NCBI GenBank assembly: GCA_047967505.1
Contig: CM106540.1
DNA: 64,000 nucleotides
DNA from: Dipteris shenzhenensis
Lineage: Eukaryota; Polypodiophyta; Polypodiopsida; Gleicheniales
Reading direction: 5' to 3' (one strand)
Under the pieces are notes generated by a model, which saw only the letters and a list, made by a program, of their open reading frames with translations, ran no database searches and had not been told where the DNA came from. Position 1 is the stretch's first letter. Each line of letters starts with the position of its first letter. This document shows, one piece after another, positions 55,555 through 64,000 of this stretch. The position numbers and the translations under genes were made by a program.

Positions 55555-56945
55555 CTAATCTATGTTCTCTAGGTCCTTGCTCCCTTCCACGCTACCTTCT
55601 GCACTCCCTTCTGCACCTCCTTCCTTGTCTTCCTCGTCGTCTTGTGCACGGGCCTGTAAACAAGGGACAACATATATCAATGTATGAAAAATCAAATCTT
55701 TACTTATAATTTTGGCATTATTTAATTACTTTCAAATACCTCAGGGGCCGCTCCAGTAGCCCGGGTACACTGCTCCTCAGTAATCAACCCGTCATCATAG
55801 AAGTGCCTCCATGTATCTCCTCTGCGATGGTGGCGGTGGTAGGCTGTCTCCACAGGAATAGGGTATATGCCCATGATCTCAAGCTGCAAGACGACACAAT
55901 TTGTGGAGGGATTAGTACAAAGAAACAACCTCCTAATAAACTACATAAGCAATATAATTTGAGATCGATACTTACAAATTGGGCCTCCCATGATTCAACA
56001 CCCCCTGCTCCAAAATGCGGGCTTCCATATTCCTCCATCTGGATCCTTCGTGCCTCCATGTGCTGCAGACTAGGGTCCTCCCTCGCTGACTTCATTGCTT
56101 TCTTCCACTCACGCTTGTGAGCGGTGTGGGGCGGGCCCCTTGGTGGTTGACCTCCCTCAAGCTTGGCAAGCTCCGCTAGTGCCTGCCTCTTAAGCGAAGA
56201 TCTTTTATTGCCAAGTATCGTAACAATCTTTGACTTGGCCCATTTATCTGTGAACTGGCGATTGGGGGGGTTAGGATACCTAGAGCGAAAGGTTATATAA
56301 GTCCCTCCAAATAGAATCTCGGGGATCAGGTGAGCTGGAAGCACTTCCTGGCCACATGTTGAACTGAAGAAAAGGAAAAAAAATCTATTACTGATGAGCT
56401 AAGAAGAAAGGGGAAGGGAAGAGAGAATCGGGTTACTGTCAGAGCGCATCTATAGATGCGTCTGATTAACGTGTCTATTTTTGCATATAACAACGCATCT
56501 ATAGACGCGGATGTTTATGTCTGCAAACAGGCTAGACCGTGTTTAGACACGCCTGTAGATGCGGTTTTAGATGCGCTCTGAGACGCGCCTATAGACACGC
56601 TTTGACAGACGAACTTTTCTAAAAAGTAGAAAAGGACATTGTGCCCGACACACAAACGTGACACTGATACCCATATCATGTGTTTTTTGGATACGAGAAA
56701 GTACAAATCCAAAGAGAGCAAACTTCCAAAAAAGATCAACTGCAAAAAGACTTACCTTGGATAGAGGTATGGAAGGTTCTTCTCCTTTTTCAAAGTTGCA
56801 GCTTCTCCTCCTTGTTCGCCCTCCTCTCCTTTAAGCTTGGAAGTAAGTGTGGGTGCCTTCCTCTTGAGTGTAAGCTTGGAAGCAAGTGTGGGTGCCTTCC
56901 TCTTAAGTGTCGAAACTATGGATCTGCTAATAACGAAGCAAGCAA
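55555..56945 (-). CDS. TnpA / Transposase_24-like DNA-binding protein
   Basis: Four exons can be read on minus. Exon 1 (about 56945-56755) has two tandem Lys-rich repeats TLKRKAPTLASKL and TLKRKAPTLTSKL and ends at CCAAG/GTAAGT. Exon 2 (about 56361-55977) has FTDKWAKSKIVTILGNKRSS, a ...RGPPHTAHKREWKKAMKSAR stretch and QMEEYGSPHFGAGGVESWEA, ending AATTT/GTAAGT. Exon 3 (about 55886-55745) has YDDGLITEEQCTRATGAAPE. Exon 4 (about 55653-55555) is a Glu/Gly tail. The layout (basic helices, W.K....., GSPHFG..GV) resembles plant Transposase_24 proteins, the CACTA accessory that binds subterminal repeats. No stop breaks the exons. The start codon is not certain. It is divergent from TNP2, with a motif-rich gap of about 200 bp between them. 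Confidence 0.65.
56437..56605. promoter_or_regulatory. Internal motif cluster in the TnpA-like intron
   Basis: gcatctatagatgcgtctga, acgcatctatagacgcgga, ttagacacgcctgtagatgc and acgcgcctatagacacgc repeat the same word family found at the element ends. Confidence 0.65.
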
Positions 56946-56997
56946 GCCGTGCGAAGTATTAGTAATGTGAAGAAAAGCAAAGCGAGCGCGCTAAAAG

Positions 56998-57085
56998 TAG
57001 GTTTAAAAGCTGCATCTATAGGTGCGTCTAATAGCGTGTCTATAGGCACATCTAAATACACAGTGTAGACGCGGTCTTAGAAGCG
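56998..57085. promoter_or_regulatory. Motif cluster in the bidirectional promoter
   Basis: gcatctataggtgcgtctaa, gcgtgtctataggcacatct and gtagacgcggtcttag lie between the divergent TnpA-like and TNP2-like genes, about 60-150 bp from the TNP2 start. This is a plausible site for autoregulation by the TnpA-like protein; inference. Confidence 0.6.
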
Positions 57086-57145
57086 CCACAGAGTTTAAAA
57101 TTAAACATTTAAAGAAGAGCAAATTTTTTTGGGTTGTTTGTTTGT

Positions 57146-60100
57146 ATGATGTCTTCATCTTCAACAAGTAGCTCTAGTGAGGATGAATCCCTCCGTATCC
57201 ACCATCGTGAAATGTGGTTGGAGCAAAAACTCAAATGTATGTGTGATCGATGTCGAGGAAACATGTATCGTGCACGTAAGATTACACTCAATCACATCTC
57301 AAAGTATGGAGAATGGGATGTGACCGTAAACATGGTAAGTATTAAAGAGTTAAGGTTGATTGAGATACCTATGGGTGTTCATATGTTTGAGTTATGATCC
57401 CGTTTTAATTTGATACAGGATGCAGTGCCACACCCACATATGTTGCCCTATGCTCGCCGTGTGGAGGCGAAGCATCGGCGATATGAGGTGGGATCTTCAA
57501 GAGGTACCGTTACGGATGCATGGAGTGATGGTGATAGTAGCCCTCCACCATTACCTCATGAAGCTGTGGAGGAGGAGGTGTTTGATGATATGGTGCGGGA
57601 TTTATATGTCCATCAAGGGAGGATGATAGCATGGAGCAGGATGATCTTTTTACTGTAGCATCGACTCCACTGTTTGAGGGGTGCACATTCTCTGTTCTAC
57701 GTGCCTCCCTTGAGTTACTAAACTTGCAAACCATCTATGGATGGAGCAATGCAAGTTTGAATGCATTACTCAAGTAAGCTTTAAAGTCTATTTTGCAAAC
57801 ATGGTGAATTATGCTAGTGGGTCAATTACTCGAATGCTTTTCCTCATTTATGGTCTTCATGTGTAGGCTATTGTGTAAAATGCTTCCAAGGGAGAATAAA
57901 TTACCGACCTCAAGAGATATGGCAAGGCAACATGTGACCTCTCTTGGAGGATTAGATTACAAGCACATCCATGCATGTGTCAACAATTGCGTTTTGTTTC
58001 GTGGACTACATAAGGATGCAAGAGAGTGTCCTACTTGTGGAGAGGCAAGATATAGAGCAGATCTCAAAACTTTGGATGTGCCTCATAAGGTTCTGCGACA
58101 TTTTCCCATAATCCCTCGCATCCAACATATGTTCAAGTGCAAATCTATTGTAGAGCTCATGTCATGGCATTCCTCCCATCGATCAACCGCAAGTGGAGAA
58201 CTCCCACGGACTCTCCTGCGTGGAAGCATATTGAAGACACATGGCCAAGCTTCAAGGAAGAACCTAGGAGCTTGAGACTTGGATTGGGTATGGATAGTGT
58301 GAACCCATTTGGTCTCAAAAGCACCTCTTACAGTGTATGGCCAGTGATATTGGTGAATTATAATCTTCCACCCTCTATGGCTATTAAGAAAGGACATGTT
58401 ATGTTGTCCCTTCTAATTCTAGGGAAACATAAAGTCAAAAACCCTGATGTTTATTTGGATCCTTTGATTGACGAGCTAGAGATACTTTGGAGAGGTATCG
58501 AGGTGCATGATGTGAGCAGGCCTCCCTCATCATGAGACTTCAACTGCAAAAAAGCAGTCTTGTTGTGGACGATGCATGACTTCCTAGGCTATGGCGAGTG
58601 TTCAGGTAAGCATCGCACTTCTAATTATGAATAGGCAAAGGATGTGACACCCTAAACCCACCTTCAACTCTTAATTGCGTCTACTGTTTAGGTCTCACTA
58701 CATCGAGTTACCATGCATGTCCTGTTTGTGGTCCTTCGCTAGTTGCCTCACGGGCATACGCATTGAATAAGGTCATCTATGAGAATCACCTTCGATTTCT
58801 CCCACCTGATCATCCTAGATATGTTGCCCCTTGGAATGAAGTCCTCCCACAATCACTCATTGTGGGAGATTGGATGAGAATTTGGAACGGTTCCACGACT
58901 CCTCCACCACTTGGCATGAGCCGCGGTAAGGGTTTGTAACTATTGTGTGCTATATTGGCTGGAAATAAAGATTACCTGCTAACACTTTATTTTGTTTAGA
59001 TACTTCATCTTTTATCGTTTACCATATTGGTCCCACCTCAAGATCAATCACCTGCTTGATCCCATGCATATCTTCAAGAATGTGGCATCTACCATTTGGG
59101 AGCATTTGAATGGGACACGAGATTCCGTAGGCATAAGGAAGGATCTACGTACCATAGGGAGGATGCGTGAAGCTTGGCCACAAGAGAGACCAAATGGGCG
59201 TGTTTTTTTACCTCGTGCACCATGGATGTTATCAAAGCTAGAGATGGCGACGGTGAAGCGCGCTATTACTACAATTCGTACTCCCACTGGATGCATGAGG
59301 TGTTTGAAGGGAGCCTTTACAAAGAGCAAGAAAAGAGGTGTAGAGCAATTATATGGCTTGAAATCTCATGATTGGCACAAGATGCTCCAAGTAAGTATTT
59401 TATGTGCATAATATCTTTTTCCTTTCAAATTTGTGAGTGAATAATTATAAGCAACTAATCAACCACCTCCTCGTGGGTTCAGTTCATACTACCTACTAGC
59501 ATTTCACGTAGTGCATCGAAGGACATGAAAGATTGTATTTACAAGATGGGCGAGCTTGTGAGGTACTTTACATGATACAAAATATGATGCGTATCAATGC
59601 TCCATGCAAGTTTGAATGCATATTGCTAATATGTTGTACTTTTTCATTTCTAGGTATGTGAGCTCAAAGGAAATAGATCCCACCACGCTTGAGAATGCTC
59701 GAGTTATGTCAATGGAGGTGGTTTGTTTAGTGGAGGAGACATTTCCACATTCTATTCTCACAAGCCAACTACATCTTATAGTGCATTTGGTGGATGAGAT
59801 TGCTATATGTGGTACTATACATGCACGATGGTTGTTCTTCCTCGAGCGCTTCATGAAGACCTTGAAGGGCTTCGTGAGACAAAATGCAAGACCCGAAGGT
59901 AGCATGGCCGAGGGTTGGTTGGTACAAGAGTCACCTGTATATATTTTTGAGTTTCTTGTTGATGTGGATAGCTCTCTCCCATGACTATGAAGAGATGATG
60001 AAGACCTAAGGATGACCTCTATTGTGCCTCAAGGGAAAGGACGCAACAAAGTAATAGACATGGAGTTGCATAATAGTATCAACCTCTTTTGCGTGCTTAA

Positions 60101-60407
60101 TAGTGATGTGATGAAAAGATGGGTGACAAGATACGAGGATGCAAAGGCAAGAAGACAAGAAGAAAGGGCCCTCTTTCGTACACACCATGGATCTCGTGTG
60201 CCATACCCTCAGTACCTAAGAGCACTTCCAAAGGATATTCATGTGGATTGGCTACTTGATGAAATGGAGAAAGCAGAGAAAGACAAGGGGATGCATATCA
60301 CAATGGAAGAATGGGAGTATGCTAGGGGATGCATGAGCAAGGTCGGTATATACAATGTTATGCATAAGTTAGGAGCTTTCAATAATTTAGATTGCTTATC
60401 TAATTGA
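57146..60407 (+). pseudogene. CACTA TNP2-like transposase with DUF4218
   Basis: Exon 1 (57146-57334, donor GTAAGT) has LEQKLKCMCDRCRGNMYRAR and HISKYGEWD. Exon 2 starts at 57419 after ATACAG. TNP2 hallmarks follow: LGGLDYKHIHACVNNCVLFR, ECPTCGEARYR and VPHKVLRHFPIIPRIQHMFK (to about 58190), then after a frameshift RTPTDSPAWKHIEDTWPSF, EPRSLRLGLGMDSVNPFG, WPVILVNYNLPPSMAIKKGH and DVYLDPLIDELEILWRG. A TGA at 58533-58535 interrupts before FNCKKAVLLWTMHDFLGYGECSG. Next are HACPVCGPS (58690 on) and LPYWSHLKINHLLDPMHIFKNV (59010 on) with GLKSHDWHKMLQ. DUF4218 is at 59653-59984 (SQLHLIVHLVDEIAICGTIH, RWLFFLERFMKTLKGFV, RPEGSMAEGW). A linker exon spans about 60012-60407. It is non-functional as read. 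Confidence 0.88.
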
Positions 60408-60423
60408 TTTTTTCTTGGTGTAG

Positions 60424-61197
60424 TGCACTATGTTCAATGCTATATGGTGTGAGGGCAAGCATTTTCGAACACAACGGATTGATGATAAGAGAAACACACA
60501 AGATTACGGTGTCATTGCTAGCTTTGAGGGAGCCAATGGAGCCATGGATGATTATTGTGGCATAATCCAAGATATTATTATGCTTGACTTTCGACACTTC
60601 TTTGTGTATGTTTTGGATGTAAAGTGGTGGACGTGGTGGAAAGAGGCCCTAATGTAACAATCAAACGCCATGCAAGTGGCTTTGTAACTATTGACTCCAC
60701 AAAGTTTTGGCAAAGTAGGAAGGACACACTAGTACTACCGCAACAATGTGAACAGGTATTGTGCACACATATAAAAATACTCGCTTTTAAATATTTGATG
60801 CAAGAAAAATAACATGATTGTATTTGTGTTTGAATTAGGTTGTCTATCAACCAATGGTGGATCATAATAGATGGTGGCATGTCATACTATTATGCCATGT
60901 TCCAAAGTGATGTATATTACATTTACTAATATGGAGCGTATGGAGGATGATCATGGCCATGGACGTGATGATGACCGTGATACGAGAGAGGAGGATGATC
61001 ATGAGATAGGAGATACAGATATTGAGGCCATTACCCGTGAGGACGAGCCTACCATTGGTGATGTTGATTTCGATGAGCACATGAGTATCACAAGTAGTAG
61101 TGGGTTGAATGTATTTGTAGATCTAAACACTTGTTTGGATTTTGAAGTAGATAGTTTGGCAAGGGTTGATCTCATTGAGGATGAGATTGAACCGTAG
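60424..61197 (+). pseudogene. TNP2 C-terminal DUF4216 region and acidic tail
   Basis: GKHFRTQRIDDKRNTQDYGV and DDYCGIIQDIIMLDFRHFFV, with KWWTWW, match the DUF4216 part of CACTA transposases. A shifted frame carries VDVVERGPNVTIKRHASGFV. After another intron (acceptor near 60838) the sequence ends in a strongly acidic stretch (EDDHGHGRDDDRDTREEDDH) to the stop at 61195-61197. Together with the previous feature this forms the transposase gene. Confidence 0.75.
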
Positions 61198-61382
61198 CCC
61201 CATCATTGATATTGGCAAAACTATTTTACATATTGTCTCATTCTCCTCACCTCACTTAATTCTTGTATATGTAGGCTTGCAAAAAAGCATTGATGTTCTG
61301 TTAAAATTATGTGCTTTGGTAATCATGGGCAATGTTTGGAAAGCAATGATGTACACCAAAATCTCACTTTCTGTATTCTCTG

Positions 61383-61616
61383 GTTTGCGTCTATCTACAC
61401 GTCTAAATGCGCATCTAATTCTCAGTGTAAACGTGCAAATAAACACGTTAATACATGCACAAATAGATGCGCTGATAAATGCGATGTTAGACGGGCCCGT
61501 ATTTTCTCAGATTAAACGCGCAAGTAGACGTGTTAATACACGTGCAAATAGACGAGTTGTTAGATGTGCTTTTAGATGCACCTATAATTTTGCACGTCTA
61601 CCAAGCGCATCTATAG
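61383..61616. promoter_or_regulatory. Right subterminal motif cluster
   Basis: gcgtctatctacacgtcta, acacgttaatacatgcac, aatagatgcgctgataaatg, agtagacgtgttaatacacg, atagacgagttgttagatg and cgcatctatag mirror the left cluster and stop about 20 bp from the element end. Confidence 0.65.
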
Positions 61617-61702
61617 TTGCTTTGTGTTGTTGTGATGTAGACAAGTCAGATACAACATTCATCTATGATGGGGGTATGGCAGACCATGCATTTTGGACCT
61701 TG

Positions 61703-63336
61703 TTACATAGCAAGATAGGCATTCAATTCAACTATTGTGGCCATCAATACCACACTCTTACTCTGTACATGATAAAGTTTTTTCTTGATTCCTTCCTCCC
61801 TCATCCTAAGGCTGTGGATGTTCTCCTTTACCTTCTCCAATTTTTGTTCACTCTGTGCAACAGCTTCATCTAAATCCCTCGGCATCTGTTGAAGCTGCGT
61901 AAATTGTTGAAAAACATCGTCATGGGCCATTTCCAAGACTTCCACTCTAGTTTGGAAATCTCTTAGGATGATGGATTGCTTTTCATAACTGTTGAAAGCC
62001 ATGGCAAGCTCGTGCAAACATATATCCTAGTCTTCTTGCAGGGTCTTCTAGCTTGCTCTTTGGACTTCCAACAATGTTTCAAAAAAACAACCCTCACCGT
62101 GGCTGCAGCAAATTGCTCCACCACAGTCACTGGAACTTGCTCCACCATGGTGGCTGGAACTTGCTCCACCGTGGCTGCTCTTTGCATCCTTCCTCACCTC
62201 GAGAGATGCCTCGTTGTCTTCTCCCCCCAGCAACTCTCTGCCCCATCCTTCTTGGCCTTGAAGTTCTCTCACAGTTCCTGCATCACCTTTCTAGTTTCTG
62301 CATTCTCCCTTTTTAGCTCCATCATCTGGCCTTTTTCAATGTTCAATGCATTCTACATGTTGCAGAGCCGTTTGTAAAGACCCTCCTTTTGGGCTCTCTG
62401 ATCATCAAGATCCTTTCGCATCTTTTCTAGCTCCTTGTCTACCATGTCCTCATCATTTCTCACTTCTTCGAGCCTATCTGGGAACTCCTTCATGTGCCTC
62501 TCTGCTTCTTCTCTTCTATGCCTTTCCATGTTGACCAATTTTGTATCGGCCTCAACTTGCTCTTGTGCCTGCAAGGCCCTCACTTAGGCCTCCTCTACCT
62601 TAGCTTTTGCACCTTCCCTGAGACTTTTCTCAAGTTGCATTGCCTTTGTTGCATCGGTGGCTTTCTTTTGTAGAAAAGTCACCTTATGGGACATCTTCTT
62701 ATCGTATTGTTCAAAAATCCCTTTGAGGGTAGATGCCATCAGGTGCATTGCAACTCCAATGGACTGAGATGACAATTGGGATTTGCCATCCACACAATTC
62801 TTCAAGTTAGTTAACACGCTCTTGGAGATCGTCCTTGAGAAAGATACGTCATGTCCTTTCAGTTGCTCTACTACTGCTTGAGCCTGCCAAAACTTGCAGG
62901 TTCCTCTCGTATCAAGAAAGAAGTGAATGGTTTTCTTTAACACATCTTGGAGGTTGGTCGGCAAGCTCAAAATTTTGAATCCACCATCTTTACTAATCTA
63001 AGCATTGGGGTATATGTCTAGAATATCCAATCTCTTCCACTATTTCTCAAAGAAGTGTGCTTGCAAACTGCCTCCAGAAATTCCTAGAGCATTTTCAATC
63101 ACGCTTTCATTGATGGTAATCTTTTAACCTTGATAGACTAGTTGCCCCTCCTTCACGTTCACCTCCTGTACCAACTTGGTGAAGTTTTGGAGAGCATCCA
63201 AATTGGGCTTTTGATGAGCGAGAGAGGAGCTCCCATATGTCACGATTTCAAGATCAAGGGAGGAGGGACTCTCACACTGTGTTGTAGAGGGAGAGGAAAG
63301 ATTGTGTGAGGAGCTCTCGGACTGTGAAGGGTCCAT
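61703..63336 (-). pseudogene. Coiled-coil protein gene with repeated Gln-type stops
   Basis: From an ATG at 63336 (MDPSQSESSSHNLSSPSTTQ) one frame runs to 62353. It contains SLPTNLQDVLKKTIHFFLDT, FEQYDKKMSHKVTFLQKKAT and long Glu/Lys/Arg heptad-like stretches (HRREEAERHMKEFPDRLEEV, KELEKMRKDLDDQRAQKEGL). It is interrupted by TAA 63124, TAG 63040, TAG 62998, TAA 62584 and TAG 62353 (lower coordinates given). A frameshift near 62280 leads to a second frame with three GGASSS repeats, TAG 62048, TAG 62027, and a further coiled coil (LDEAVAQSEQKLEKVKENIH) to 61703. I do not know the family. Plant retroelement-associated or phloem/filament-like coiled coils would look similar. Confidence 0.55.
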
Positions 63337-63700
63337 TACGAGAGGGGATAGAAGTTGTAAGAAGAGTGCAAGGGAGATAGAAAAGGTGGAGAGGAATAGA
63401 AGATGAAACAGTGAAGGAAATGGAATAGTGGAGGCTTGAGTTTGTAGTCCGATTACAAGGGAGAAAGAAATGGTCGAGAGGGATAGAAGATGAAGTAGTG
63501 AAGGAAATGGAATAGTGGAGGCTTGAGATTGCAAGGGAGAATGAAATGTTCGAGAGGGATAGAAGAGGAAATGGTTAAGGGAATGGAATAGAAGTTTGTA
63601 GCCCGACTACACAATCAAGGTGAGAGCCACCACAGTGGTTGTAGCCCAACTATTGTCAAGGTGAGAGCCACCACAGTGGTTGGCCCGAATTTTGAATAAT
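63337..63700. repeat. Leader-region minisatellites
   Basis: A unit of about 87 bp (gatagaagatgaaacagtga, aatggaatagtggaggcttg) is present two to three times at 63390-63590. At 63600-63690 a 45-bp unit (caaggtgagagccaccacag, tggttg) is present twice. They lie upstream of the coiled-coil gene. Confidence 0.75.
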
Positions 63701-64000
63701 TCAAGGCAGCAGTACTGACTTGCATGGTAATGAATGATTAGAGGTGGTGGCATCTCATTAGGGGAATTTTGGACTCAAAAAGGGCCTCATAAGGAGTGGA
63801 TTAGAAAAATGGATTAAGAACTAATAAGGCCTACAAAGGGTTCCATCACCCCATATGGGGACAAAAAAGTACATCTCCCTAGGCCCTTAGTGGTCCCAAA
63901 AGTGCAGCTCCCTCTCCTAGTTGGAGGGCCCCCCCACTCTCAAAAAATTAACTCTCTTTATAACCTTTAGGTGGTCCACATTCCCAAAAAGTATCTCACA
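63701..64000. other. Spacer at the window end
   Basis: No gene, repeat or regulatory element can be supported here. Confidence 0.4.

Larger units (their letters stand above)
54932..61634 (+). mobile_element. CACTA (En/Spm)-like transposon, 6.7 kb, both ends present
   Basis: The left end CACAACAAGACAAAGCACCC and following bases match the reverse complement of the right end at about 25 of 30 positions. The trinucleotide ATG precedes the left end (54929-54931) and follows the right end (61635-61637), the 3-bp duplication typical of CACTA elements. Inside are a minus-strand TnpA/Transposase_24-like gene, a plus-strand TNP2-like transposase with DUF4218 and DUF4216 regions, and clusters of tagacgcgtcta-like motifs near both ends and between the genes. 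The terminus reads CACAA instead of CACTA. Frameshifts and stops in TNP2 suggest the copy is no longer autonomous. Confidence 0.87.

Overview
The window looks like a repeat-dominated part of a land-plant nuclear genome. The evidence is plant-type telomeric repeats (CCCTAAA), a CACTA transposon with TNP2, DUF4218 and DUF4216 regions, a hAT transposase of the BED/DUF659 type, Helitron PIF1-type helicases, and an LTR retrotransposon with a tRNA-iMet primer site. Genes have introns with GTAAGT-like donors. There is no bacterial gene organisation, rRNA, tRNA or CRISPR. A seed-free plant such as a fern or lycophyte is a guess. Nearly every coding region is broken by stops or frameshifts, so most of it is probably silenced and decaying.

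Layout. 1-8.4 kb: a minus-strand region with a 544-codon reading frame of unknown function, three tandem Ulp1-like cysteine-protease modules that keep the same exon plan, a 118-bp tandem array, and a short charged-protein fragment split by a 251-bp MITE with perfect 15-bp TIRs and an 8-bp target duplication. 8.8-11.3 kb: pyrimidine tracts, (CT)n then C-rich, studded with GC-rich palindromic cores. 11.6-19.85 kb: a satellite with 182-bp monomers arranged as 546-bp trimeric higher-order repeats. 19,850-28,915: a hAT-type element inserted in that satellite. Its CAAGGATTT/CAGGGATTT ends are flanked by an 8-bp duplication (GGCGACTT/GGCAACTT), and the satellite resumes at 28,916. The element carries a decayed transposase, a coiled-coil/RING gene, an unknown gene, and ACCGCGCGGT-like motif clusters near both ends.

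29.3-34.3 kb: decayed minus-strand coding pieces split by a non-autonomous LTR element (30,679-33,377, two 325-bp LTRs with 3 differences), then about 430 bp of interstitial telomeric repeat. 34.8-36.8 kb: minisatellites and a long (CT)n tract with palindromic cores, running directly into a Helitron helicase remnant. 40.1-42.0 kb: the best candidate for a host-type gene, a two-TM cysteine-rich protein, itself with an in-frame TGA and a frameshift. 43.2-49.1 kb: the 3' half of a Helitron on the minus strand, with a direct tandem duplication of about 2.04 kb.

49.6-52.7 kb: a plus-strand, multi-exon, transposase-like gene of a family I cannot name. Palindromic AACCA..TGGTT motif clusters lie in its first visible intron and downstream of it. 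54,932-61,634: a CACTA-like element with matching 30-bp ends (CACAA...), a 3-bp ATG duplication, divergent TnpA-like and TNP2-like genes, and motif clusters at both ends and between the genes. 61.7-63.3 kb: a coiled-coil gene in one frame interrupted only by TAA and TAG codons.

Themes. Most broken reading frames carry stops that one C-to-T or G-to-A transition can explain, and TAG predominates, as expected if methylated CAG (a CHG site) decays. Clusters of short degenerate palindromes accompany three different transposase genes. The most informative objects are the hAT insertion in the HOR satellite, the triplicated Ulp1 module, the CACTA element with motif clusters in its bidirectional promoter, and the unnamed transposase-like gene.
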